A program made the translations under genes and the position numbers. Below are positions 35,332 through 45,629 of a stretch of 64,000 nt of DNA, one piece after another. The stretch is from NCBI GenBank assembly GCA_019973155.2, contig BPQB01000059.1, positions 124,001 through 188,000 of the forward strand, read 5' to 3'. Position 1 is the first letter of the stretch; each line of letters opens with the position of its first letter. The notes beneath the pieces are model-generated. The model had not been told where the DNA came from, did not search any database, and saw only the letters and a program-made list of their open reading frames with translations. The DNA is from Phanerochaete sordida (taxonomy: Eukaryota; Basidiomycota; Agaricomycetes; Polyporales; Phanerochaetaceae).

Positions 35332-36608
35332 TCATACTCCGTAAGACTGCTCAAACCGCATCTTCCCCGAGTCCATAGCGGGGCTTGACTCCAGAGGAAT
35401 GTTGACGCCGTTGGGTGTGACTGTAGGAGACCGGACGATCCGCGAATGCCTGCGGTCCGGAAACGACGAACACTCCGTAGAGCGCGAGCCCAAGCTAATC
35501 GAAAACGATGGCGGCGGTGCGTCACTGTCTGCGCGCCAGTGGTTGCTGGCAGCCCAGACTGTAGCGAAGAGCACGCTGATGATCTCGATGCAAGGATTCG
35601 TGAAGAAGATGCCGACGATGTAGACCTCCACATTGGTGGTCTGCGGAAGAAACAGACCAATAAGCTGGATGAGGCTGAGAAAATCGGGGATGACGAAGTT
35701 TGATGATACGATCCATGTGAGCGTGCGGACACGCTTCGTGTAGGAGCCTGGGGAGGTCGCGATTGGCGTGAGCGTCGAAGTACGTAGGGGTAGAAATGAC
35801 CTACTGGAGCTGCGGATCCGGATGTTGTCGGAGAGCTTCGTGGCTTGTCGCAGCTTCCAGAGAAATAGCACGGACATATATCTAAATGTTCGTAAGCATC
35901 GCGCGCATGGCGGCGGCTGGGTGCGAGACAATGATCACATACGTGTTATCTACCAACTGGAGGAAACATTCGACTTTCGTGAGATTGGTATGCCATGCGC
36001 GCTGCGCGACGCTGATACCAAGCCCCTGGTTGTTGCGGTAGATTCCTGCAGCCTCAATGAGACCAAAGACAATGTTGATCGCTCGGGCGGTCCTCAATGC
36101 CACGGGAAAGCCGTAAGCAAGCAGCTTCATTCTTGTCGAGATCTTACTCCACGGATATACCGCGAAGATCCGAACGAATAGCACGGATTCGACGACAATA
36201 GGTGCAATGCTGACCAGCGCGGAAGCCGGGAGTTGGGCGTTGTTGGCATCTAGGGGACGCAGAATCGCGTTGATCTAAAGCGGTGATGTCGCCAATTAGA
36301 CACAAAGAAGAAAGCATGATAAGGAGAGTACATACATCCAGCCAGCTAGTGAGTGAGCATAACGCGACACCTAAGAACAGGATCAAGACATTGAGGACGA
36401 AGATTGGCTGGCGCCGAAGGTCCCGGGTTGATAGGAGGAACAACGTCGCCAGGAGGGTAATGAAAACCCCCACGAAGATGGTTGCGATGATGATAATCGT
36501 CAATACGGGGCGAATGGCAGCGATGTAGTTCAGTCCAGGAGGAGGAGGCGGGATAGCCTGAGGAGGCATCGTACTTGGAGAGGGGTTGTAGCTGACAGAG
36601 CCTGACAT
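35332..36608 (-). CDS. Seven-helix membrane protein, receptor-like (copy A)
   Basis: Exons 36608-36336, 36274-35943, 35881-35805 and 35747-35332 close to 365 aa. Translation starts MSGSVSYNPSP, as in copies B and C. A Pro-rich lead (IPPPPPGLNYIAAI) runs into helix 1. Helix 2 follows LRRQPIFVLNVL. Helix 3 ends VLFVRIFAVYPWSK, helix 4 is in LLAYGFPVALRTARAINIV, helix 5 in TYMSVLFLWKL, helix 6 in FVIPDFLSLIQLIGLF and helix 7 in FFTNPCIEIISVLFATVWAA. The Ser-rich tail is probably cytosolic. Seven helices suggest a GPCR-like protein, but I cannot assign a class; it does not look like Ste3 or a CFEM/Pth11 receptor. A TATA-like TATAAG sits near 36652. This is the most diverged copy and has no phosphodiesterase neighbour. 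Confidence 0.78.
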
Positions 36609-37237
36609 TTTTGAGGAGCCTACATGCTTCATCCATGCTCTCTGCCAGTCTTATAAGGCTTCGGATGCTCTTTGAGGGATCGGTGTCAGTACACTCTGCA
36701 CTCTAGTGTACTTGGGATCTCGCCGCCTCACCTAGCAATCTTTCATCTGACATGAGGAGCGTCTCTCTTGATAGATCGTCTCATGTATATGGCAAGCCAT
36801 GATTTAAACATCAAGGGATTTGTGCGCTTTCTACGCTTCTGCACGAGCGTAAGTTCAAAGCTCTGCAACGCTGAGAGCCAAGTGAAAGTGCCACCATTTA
36901 GTAGAGGCCTCGTCACTGCTCCCGGGATCTGGAGTGGGAGACAGCATCTGTGTTTCCACGGCTACAGCCAATAGTACTCCACGATATCAAGATATCATTG
37001 ACCATCGCAGATGTTAGTCAACATGCACCTCGTGTGCGTCCACGAAGCTTAGGATACACCCAACAAAGCGTCTGTATCAGTTTGGCATTAATCCCCTCGC
37101 AGCGAAACGCACCTCGGCCAAAAGAAATTACGTATGCCAGGCAGTAGCTCGAGAACGGTAAGATAAAACTGCGTATTACAGCGTATTACGAATCTACAGC
37201 ATCCGACAAACCCGCGCGACGACGCCTCTCGCACGAA
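36609..37237. other. Intergenic region between 7-helix copies A and B
   Basis: About 0.63 kb holding the copy A promoter and the 3' flank of copy B. No gene is supported. Confidence 0.5.
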
Positions 37238-38518
37238 TCATACCGGAATCCGCGCAAATGTGGCGTCCATCTGGATTACCTTCTCTCCCGTCATCTCTGA
37301 CTTCGATGAGGACGGAGAATCGACGCTCGGTGCGCGGAACATCAATGAGTGTGCGGTGTATGCTTGCCCCGGAGCGTCCGCGACGTGAGAGCCGAGGTCG
37401 ATAGAAATCGTCGGCATGGCCGTTGGCACAGCGGACCCATGGTCCGCTTGCCAGTGGTTGCTCGCCGCCCAGACGGTGGCGAAGAGGACGCCGATGATCT
37501 CGACGCATGGGTTTGCGAAGAAGATCACGAAGACGTAGAGCGCGACCTCGCCATCGTCGGGGTGCAGGAAGAGCACGATGAGCTGCACGAGACTGAGGAT
37601 GTCGGGGATGACGAAGTTCGAGACGGCGATCCACATGAGACTGCGGATGCGCCTCGCATACGAGTCTGGAGAGCGGCGCTACACTCAGCGTCGTTCTACA
37701 GGATCCAGAGAGCACTCACTGGAACTTTTGAGGCGTATCGAGGCCGATAGCTTCGCAGCTTGCCGCAGCTTCCATAGAAACAACGCAGATACATAGCTGC
37801 AGACCCAAGTCAGTAATACCTTGAGCCTGAATGACAAAGTACTCACGTATTGTCGATCAGCTGGAGCGTACACTCGACCTTCGTGCTGGACCTCTGCCAG
37901 TCATTGGCAGACGCACCGATGACCCCGAGACTGCTTGAGCGGTCGGAGCCTCCGCCACGATATATGAGGCCAAGGTTCAGAGTTATGTTGACTGTGCGCG
38001 CTACCCGCAACACTATAGGCACGCCGTACGCGAGTACCTTGGTGAGGTTGGAGATTCTGGACCAGGGATACACTGCGAAGATCCGCACAAATAGCACTGA
38101 CCCGACCAGGACCGGGGAGATCCCAGTAAGTATGGCGGTCGGAACAATGATGGTAGAGGCATCGAATGACAGTAGCATAGCGGCGATCTAGCGGGGGCAT
38201 GAGTTAGTCAACCCTCCGAATACCAGCGAGCACGGTACTGACATTTGTACTGATCGAGAGGGAGCTCATAGTTAGCCCAAAGAGCAGGCTTAGGACGTTG
38301 AGGATGAAGATTGGTTGGCGTCGAAGCCTCGGCGTCGAGAGCAGGAAGAGTGTGATGATTAAGGGAACGAACATGCCTGCGAAGACGAAGGAAGTTGCTG
38401 CAGGAACAAGTGAAGACTTGATCGCTATGATGTAATTGAGCCCAGGAGGCGGAGGGGGTGGATTGCCTGCTGGGAGAGGCGTCCCAGCTGGACCGAGGGT
38501 GGAGGCAGGTGTGGACAT
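37238..38518 (-). CDS. Seven-helix membrane protein, receptor-like (copy B)
   Basis: Exons 38518-38243, 38187-37847, 37796-37720 and 37665-37238 close to 373 aa. Exons 1, 3 and 4 have exactly the same length (276, 77 and 428 nt) as in copy C at 45.6 kb. The layout matches copy A: Pro-rich start (NPPPPPPGLNYIIAI), LRRQPIFILNVLSLL, VLFVRIFAVYPWSRIS, WIAVSNFVIPDILSLVQLI, NPCVEIIGVLFATVWAASNH, then a Ser-rich tail ending MDATFARIPV. It is transcribed away from the phosphodiesterase gene at 39114, with 595 bp between the two start codons. The ligand and the signalling partner are unknown. Confidence 0.82.
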
Positions 38519-39113
38519 CTTCGGATTGTACACTTCTCATCTGAAGCGGCCTCGCAGTTTTATTAGCTATGCCGGAAGCAATGCAAAAATGAGAGAAATC
38601 GGCGGTATCATGTCATACAGCTCGGAGCAATGTGCAGGATGTGCTGCTTGAAAGATCCGCTGCAGAGCAAACACGATGTAGGCAAGGTCTCAACAAAACC
38701 TCAGTGACTCGTACTCTGTATGGCCGTAGACACGGCCGCGTCTATACAAGTGCTGCCGACCTGACAGTTAGCGGACAGCTTTCCGTGAGGGCCATGATGG
38801 AGCACGTACCTCCGGCCTCAAGGCGAATGGCGAACAAACTTCTTAGCATGCCGAAAGGACGTAGACGATGGATTATCAGAGTGGGCATGATACAGCCAGT
38901 CATCTCTGACGATGTAGTATCGATGGCAGTGCACCTGCTGAATTGCCGTGTGAACGGTGCTGCTGGACGGAGGCAAGCCTGACCTCGGAGCTGCTCCTGG
39001 CCTCGGACTCAATCACGACATATTAGCGCGCATGTTCAAGATACGCGCCAGGGCACAGCCTCGCTCAGAGAGCAGGACTTACGATCTTTTGGCTGCTATC
39101 CTCGCAAGGGAGA
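38519..39113. promoter_or_regulatory. Divergent promoter of 7-helix copy B and CPDase copy 1
   Basis: Both genes read outward from this 595-bp interval. The mirror-image interval at 45130-45629 serves the duplicate pair. No classical factor site stands out; shared regulation is inference. Confidence 0.4.
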
Positions 39114-39760
39114 ATGGGTATGTGACTGAATGCAAAATCGGGAGTGGGAGAACTGAATATGTCGTTTTTCTAGGTCTTTCCTTGTGGCTAGTGCCCCCAA
39201 GGGACGTCGCCACAAAGCTGCGGACGATCATGAAGACGAAGACGAGCACCTCCAAGTCTCCGTCCTCGTTCCCGCACTTCGAGCCCCACGTCACGCTCGC
39301 CACGGTGCCGTCCTCTACCCCGCTCGACGATCTGCGAGCGGCGATCCCCCTGGGTCAGCCTGTCGTGCCTGTAACCTTCCGATCCGTCGACGTCGGGAGC
39401 AAGTACTTCATGTCGGTGTATGTCACAGTGCACCATACGGGCGAGCTCAACACGCTTCGCGACAATTTGAAGACGAGCCTTGGGGAGCAGGCCGTCCCGC
39501 CCCTGGCCCATGTCTCGCTGTTCTACATCGACGACTCGGACGCGGAGGAGAGGACGAAGGTCGAGGAGCAGCTGGAACGCGACGGGAGGATCGTCCGCAT
39601 CGCCGATGACAGGACTGCGCTTAACTGCGCTGAAGACCCTGCAGAGAGCAGCAAAGACGATCTGCTCGACGGGTTTGACGGAGGGGAGATTTGGATCGCA
39701 CTCTGTGACGGGCCGGTCCCCACTTGGACTGTGAAGGATCGCATCAAGCTCCCGCTCTGA
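39114..39760 (+). CDS. 2H cyclic phosphodiesterase, Cpd1-like (copy 1)
   Basis: Exons 39114-39117 (ATGG only) and 39174-39760 close to 196 aa. The protein then begins MGLSLWLVPPRD, comparable to the short N-terminus of yeast Cpd1, which hydrolyses ADP-ribose 1'',2''-cyclic phosphate left after tRNA splicing. The two catalytic HxT/S motifs of the 2H fold are present: H40-V-T42 in FEPHVTL and H114-V-S116 in AHVSLFY. The C-terminus ends in an acidic then basic stretch (VKDRIKLPL). Reading the frame through the intron would add an unrelated leader. Its duplicate is at 44477-45129. Assignment to the 2H superfamily is firm; the substrate is inferred from the family. Confidence 0.85.
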
Positions 39761-40132
39761 GCGGGACATACGTGTACTGAGAGATGCCTATGGAGATGGC
39801 AGATACATGATCATTGAAGCAAGATGCGCGGGCTATGAGCTAGAGGGTGTAGAAGACGAAGTTCACCTGCAGAGCACGGCGCTCACATGTCTGCATCGAC
39901 GTGGCAAACTCGCTCGCAGACACTTGTAGACTAGTGGTATTATTTCACGCCCATATAAGGTCCGGTGTAACACACTAATGGATTTGGGAAGAGTACAATA
40001 AATAACAAGTCGTTTGACATGGTACGGCACCGCATTACGGAGGACACTAGCACGGATAGGTAGCAAGACCTACGACATCAAGAAGAGTACAAGAACAGGA
40101 AAGCACCTGGCATATAGACCCTACAGAAAAGT

Positions 40133-41608
40133 TCACTGTCCCGTAGACCGCAATTGCTTCTGCTTCTCCTGCTCCAGGCGCTACAGACACAGGGACTCAT
40201 CAGCAACGATGACCGCTGGAGCAGGTTCGTATACGTACGTTGTAGAGCAGCTGCACAGCTACCTGAATGTTGGCCGGCTGTCCCGTAATGACAACTAACC
40301 GCTCGCCCTCGTGCGCCGCTGGTGTCGGCTGGCCGTTCATACCTACGCCGACCGCGCCTGGCTCCATGATCTTGATCTGGCTCGCGCTGATATGGCGAAT
40401 CTCGTTGATCTTCGCACCGCCTTTGCCGATGATGCACCCGACGAGGTCGTTCGGGATGTAGATTTGCTGCGTCTGAAGTTGCTGCGTTGCAGCTGCAGCC
40501 GCAGCCGCATGGGCTGGGGGTCCGCCATGGTATGGTGCGGGGGCGCCAGCGCCGGGTTGCGTGTAAGCGCCGCCCGGTACGTACGATGAGCCCTGGTATC
40601 CTGAGGCCGGGCCAGGGCCAGGACCAGGGCCAGGACCATTGCGGCTGGTGCGCGACATGCTCGACGGCCGGTACGACGAGTTCTGGTACGACGGCATCCG
40701 CTCGTTTGCCTCGATGAGAATGTTGCCGATGTAGTACGTCGCGATGTGGATGGCATCAGCCACGCCGGAGACGCTGAGAACGCGCTGTGCAGAAATGGTG
40801 AGTGAGCAGGGTCCGCCAGGCGCGCGGTGTCGTGCAAAGACTATACCTCAGTGGAACCGGGAAGCATGCCCTCACTGGCGTTCAGGCGAGCCCCGCTGGC
40901 GTCCTGAATCTCCTTGATCTTCGTGCCGCCCTTGCCAATGACCGAGCCCATGCGCGAGTTGGGAATCATGAACTTGATAGTCACCGCCCTGCTGCCGGGA
41001 ACAGACGGCTTGTCGAACGGCTCGTCGTTGATTCGCCGTACGATGAGACCAAACGCCTGTAGTCGACATCAGCTACACTTCAATTGACAGCACAGCGTAC
41101 GACGCACCTTCGACACAGCGTCCAGAGGTCCGCTGACGTTCAAGATGCGCTCTGGGTTGCCAGGGATGCTCTCCGAGACCATGACCCTCGCGCCGCTCTT
41201 CTCGCGAATCTCATTAACGTGTGAACCTCCCTTGCCGATGATGATTGAGGCGTCCTGGGTGACGATCAGGCATCGCATGTGGATGTTCGCAGCCGGCGTA
41301 GCACCCGACGATGGGGTACTCGGCGCGCCCGACGTCGCCGCAGCAGACTCTCCCGTGGGGTCCGCGCTCGACGGGGCGTCGCCGCCAGCACCCCCGGGGA
41401 GCTTGTCGGCCGACGGAGACGGCGTCGACGCAGCGGTGTCATCTACGGCTGAGCCATCCATGCGGTCAGTGCGTGCAGAAGCAGAGGCAGCAGAGGTCCT
41501 CGTCCGCGAGTCATCCGATGTAGCGCCTGTGTTCGCTCGTTTATGCTTGGGCAAGTCAGCGTCTGAGGGGGAGCGGGACCGCTTGCGGGTGGTATCGGCT
41601 TCTGGCAT
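40133..41608 (-). CDS. Three-KH-domain RNA-binding protein (PCBP / Pbp2 / Hek2-like)
   Basis: Exons 41608-41108, 41056-40847, 40784-40239 and 40180-40133 close to 434 aa. The N-terminal third is disordered, with a basic nuclear-signal-like start (TRKRSRSPSD, KHKR). KH1 spans about residues 115-175, with the GxxG loop in IIGKGGSHVNEI. KH2 shows SVIGKGGTKIKEIQDASG. After a Gly/Pro/Ala-rich linker, with a (GP)n run encoded by a short tandem repeat near 40610-40640, KH3 has CIIGKGGAKINEIR. The tail RLEQEKQKQLRSTGQ is short and charged. Such proteins bind C-rich RNA and telomeric or mRNA targets. I cannot decide between the Pbp2 and Hek2 subgroups. Confidence 0.87.
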
Positions 41609-42147
41609 GGTTGTCAATTCAGTCTCTCAGGATTCCAGGGAGGGAGGGCCTGTTAGCAGGGGAGAGGGTTTGGGAGAGGTGTCGGATAGGTGTACTTGGG
41701 TTCTGGAATGGGGGAGTGTGGACGGTGAGGAGGGGGATTGCGAGAGGGTAGGGAGGACGGCGCCGCCATTTCTGCGACTTACCTGCTGAACACTGCCTTG
41801 GACGACGAGCACGAGAGAGAGGACGACGGGCGAAGCGTCGTCAAGGATGGCGGAGGCAGAGCAAGAGATGCTGTCGACGTTGCGCGCTCGCGAGGACTAC
41901 AATATCGGCATCCGCCGACGGCGTCTCGGGGACCAGTCTCGCTTTGGCTCTCTTTAAAGGGGATTGCTACAGATTCAATTGACATGGGGCTAGGATACAG
42001 CAAGGAATACGTGCGTGCTACACATACAGATACGAGCAAATAATTTACGAACTAGTGGGCGAAATTAGCACCCAATTACGAGCGAACAAGAATGTAGCAG
42101 GGCCAAAAACCGCGATACAGATACGCGGAGGGAGGGACCGAATATGC
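41609..42147. other. Intergenic region between the KH and arrestin-like genes
   Basis: About 0.54 kb: 5' flank of the KH gene and 3' flank of the arrestin-like gene. A pyrimidine-rich tract on the minus strand near 41640-41760 may be the KH gene's leader. No further gene is seen. Confidence 0.45.
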
Positions 42148-43810
42148 CTATGCCCTCGCCTCCTCCGCAGATAACAGGGGCGCCGTCTCCGCGTCCGCTC
42201 TTGGCGTGTAAAGCGGCAGCGGGACAGAGTAGTCGATCTTCCGGTCTCCGTTCGAGTAGTACAGCTGCGAGTACGCTGGGAGTGTCGACGCATAGGGGGC
42301 GCTTGGCGGCAGGCCAACCAGGGTCTCCTCGGAGCTCGCGCTGTCCGCGCGCACGTGCCCGACGAGAGTGGGTGTCGATGAACGTGGCTGTCTTGGGCGC
42401 GGCGGGACCCTGACGAAGCGCAGCGGAACGTGGAACCGGAGGCGCTCCTCGACGCGCGCGCCCGTGGCAGTGCCGTCGACGTCGTACGTGCACTTCAACG
42501 TCACGTACATCCGGTGCGTCACCGTTAGCAGCGGCGACAGACTCGACGTCCGCACCGTCTTGCTCTGCTGCCAGTCCGCGGGCCGTTCCTGCGGCGTCGT
42601 CGCGACCGGGACGTGTGTCGCGAGCGAGAACCAGGTGTTGTCGAGCTCCATCTCGGGGTCCCGACTGAAGATGTATCCGTCGCCCGCAATTCGGTAGTGC
42701 CCCGAGCAGTCCGCCGGCAGCAGCGAAAACGTCCGCGACAGCACGTTGCTCTGTGCCTCTGCCAGCCCCGCGTCGTAGAGCGCGTGCATCGGGTGCGGCC
42801 TCAGCAGGGGCTTCTGCGGCGGCTGCTCCTCCGCGCCAGGCACGGGAAATTGTGCAGCGTACGCCGCCAGCGCGCGTGTCCTATCAACAAATTCGTGTCA
42901 GAGGCTAGCTGCTGATCATCATAGCGGCGCCACGTACCGGTATCGCTCGGTCTGCTCGACCTCGATCCAAAAGTCCGTCACCCGCAGCCGCCGACACTCC
43001 GCGTCGGGCAGCCCGTTCGTGCGCAGGCGCACCGCGAACGCGATCTTCTCATCCTCCCTGCTCACGCACTCGGGCACCGACATCTGCACCCGGATCTTCG
43101 ACAGAGCCTCTCGCGGGAACCGGCTGTCCGCGTTCAGCTCCTCGGGCCGCGCCGACACCTCGTAGTGTGACGTCGGGAAGGGGGTCGTCGACGTCGACGC
43201 GAACGACGCCGGCATCGTGTAGCGCACGAGCGAGATCGTCGCCGGTGGCGCGCTGAAGACGCGTGTCTGCTGTTGCAGGGGGAGGCAAAGGGTCGAGAAC
43301 CAGCTCCGCGACGGCGCGGAGTCCTTGCTCCGGATCGTCGCAGACGCATGCAGCGCGTAGCTCGTTCCGGCGTCGCGCTCGCCAAACGTCGTGGTCTCCG
43401 GCAGCCAGCCGGGAATCGTCAGGTTGAACACGACGCTCCATGTGCAGGACTCCGAGGCATCTTCGAGCCCTTCGTTGCTCAGCTGCAGCGGCTCGGCGGA
43501 CACGAGGTCGTGCGAGATCGTGCAGAGGCGCGTGGCGGTGTAGCCGGTCTCTTCGCTCAGGAACTCGGACTGCCCCTCGAAGGTGACGACGAGTGATTCC
43601 AGGGCGAGGCGGACTGTCCTGCACTTTTCGAAGTAGGACGAGGGTGGCGTCAGGGTGATGTTGACGTGACCGGACACAGAGTACATCGTGCTGTAATCGC
43701 AGTGAGATGACGCCGCCACTGCGCGTAGTGCGAGGCACGCACCGTTCATTCGGCACGCCGTACATGTCCAGTGAGCTTGACGAGGGGATGATCTCCAGTG
43801 CGACAGCCAT
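42148..43810 (-). CDS. Alpha-arrestin-like protein
   Basis: Exons 43810-43743, 43690-42938 and 42880-42148 close to 517 aa. Spliced, the start reads MAVALEIIPSSSS then YSVSGHVNITL, a beta-strand opening typical of arrestin N-domains. An arrestin-C-like part follows (IRVQMSVPECVSREDEKIAF, FWIEVEQTERYR). The tail contains LPAYSQLYY, a PY-like motif of the LPxY form found in fungal arrestin-related adaptors that recruit Rsp5-type ubiquitin ligases to membrane cargo. Family assignment rests on fold-level resemblance and these motifs, so moderate confidence. It sits between the two duplicated receptor/phosphodiesterase pairs. Confidence 0.68.
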
Positions 43811-44476
43811 GGTGGCGGAGACAATGGGGCGAGGGGGATGTGATGCAGCACCATCGCCCGCGGGCTGCACAAAGTTATAGGAACTGCGCACACGCGCTGT
43901 GCACCCGTAACGGATCCGCCGTACAGCCCCCTATGACACGGACCGAGTGCATCTGACAGGCGGATAGTGCGTGCAGGACCGCGATGGCCGGGTGAGCATC
44001 AGGCCCAGTTGCCGGCTTTTTGTCCTACGCCCATTGTCTTGCTGATCTGGAGGCTACGAAGGTCAGTGAATCTGCGACCCTGATGTGACCGGAGACCGAC
44101 TTGGTGATTCTCTATTGCGTTTCGAACAATAAGGCTGGGCACGATGGTTTCCCGGACGCGCGCCAGCAGATGGCAGATGGCAAACCACAGTTCCTGTTCA
44201 CACGTATCCTGGATGTAGGGCTTCCCTCTGGAACAGCATGAGGCGGCTACCGCTGGGGCTTTTGTGAACGTCGAGGGCGTCGATGTAGCAAAGAAGCCTC
44301 GTGAACACGGAGGGTGCGGTGTACAGGCGGCGGAAAGCGGGAAAGCGTCTATCGGGTGTGTATGATGCGCTCTCAGGTCCGTACACCGCCACGAAGGTTA
44401 TACTCCACGACCACGCATAAAATCATCCAGTGTATCATGTATCTGCCATCCGCATTCTGGTGTACACACGCTCCGC
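43811..44476. other. Intergenic region, nothing supported
   Basis: About 0.67 kb between the arrestin-like gene and the second phosphodiesterase. No gene or clear signal is seen. Confidence 0.5.
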
Positions 44477-45129
44477 TCACAGCGGGAGCGTGATGCGATC
44501 CTTCACAACCCAAGCGGAGACCGGCCCATCACAGAGCACAGCCCATATTTCCTCTCCGTCGTACCCGTCGAGCAGATCGTCTGCGCCACCCTCCGCAGGG
44601 TTTTCAGCGCAGTTGAGGGCGGTCCTATCATCGGCGATCTTGGCGATCCTCCCGTCGCGGTCTAGCTGTTCCTCAATCTTCGTCCTCTCCTCGGCGTCCG
44701 AGTAGTCAATGTAGAATAGCGAGAGGTGGGTGGCTGAGGGATAGACGGCCTGCTCTCCAAAGGTTCTCCTCAGGTTATCGCGGAGTATTTTGAGCTCGCC
44801 AGTCTCATGTACCGCTACGTTTATCGACATGAAGGCCTTGCCGTTCCCGATTTCGATAGATTTGAAGTTCACGGGTGTGACTGGCTGGCCCAAAGGGATC
44901 GCCGCTCGCACGTCGTCGAGTGGAGTAGAGGAAGGCACCGTCCCGAGCGTAACGTGTGGTTCAAAGTTCGGAAACGACGATGGAGACTTGAAGGTGGCTG
45001 TCTTCATCTTCATGATCGTCCGTAGCTTTGCCGCGACGTCTCTCGACGGCACTAGCCACAAGGAAAGACCTGTGACGGGGATCCAGTCAAATCGCCCATC
45101 TTCGACGTATAGCCTAGCATCATACCCAT
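44477..45129 (-). CDS. 2H cyclic phosphodiesterase, Cpd1-like (copy 2)
   Basis: Exons 45129-45126 (ATGG) and 45069-44477 close to 198 aa, with a 56-bp intron as in copy 1. The protein begins MGLSLWLVPSRD. The catalytic motifs are HVTL (FEPHVTLGTV) and HLSL (THLSLFYID). The sequence tracks copy 1 to the last residues (VKDRITLPL). It is transcribed away from 7-helix copy C, with 500 bp between the start codons. Both copies look intact. Role as in copy 1: a 2H phosphoesterase probably acting on cyclic phosphates, with the substrate inferred. Confidence 0.85.
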
Positions 45130-45629
45130 TCGTCTGTGCAAGACGTTGGGTAGAAATATCCCAGGTCTTGGTATCTGAAAGAGGTTGTACGGCGCGTCCA
45201 AGTGGCGTCATCATCACATCCGAATCGAACATCCTAAAGAGCGCTCAAACTTTCTATCGCAAGTCTTGTGGTCACCGCAGGTTTGTCTTCAGCCTTCAGG
45301 ACTTCAGCCTCTATTCAGCACCATTATTCACATCTCTTTGCAGTCCCGCTCATCATGACTATCGCGCAATGCTGTCACAGAACACCGCCAAGTCGGTAGC
45401 ATTTGTGTAGACGCGTTGGGTTCCTGGCCATACCAACTTCATCATCCAGTGAAACTCTGCGCGTAGAACTTTGCTTCACAGCGCATCTTTCAGGCGGCAC
45501 ATCCTGCGCGGTGGTCCGAGCTGTATGATCACTCGCCTCCCGCTCACTTCCTTTTGCAGCGCTTTGCATGGCTGAGAGGCAGCTCATAAAGCGACGCGGT
45601 AGCTCTAGATGTGAGCAGACGCACACAAG

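Larger units (their letters stand above)
37238..39760. repeat. Left arm of an inverted gene-pair duplication
   Basis: Contains the 7-helix gene (minus) and the 2H phosphodiesterase gene (plus), head to head. The same pair in the opposite arrangement lies at 44477-46896. The two arms are about 4.7 kb apart and enclose the KH and arrestin-like genes. Confidence 0.85.

Noticed and set aside
38957..39113. Longer N-terminus for phosphodiesterase copy 1
   Set aside because: It would read through a clear intron and has no counterpart in copy 2; the ATGG exon model agrees in both copies and with yeast Cpd1.
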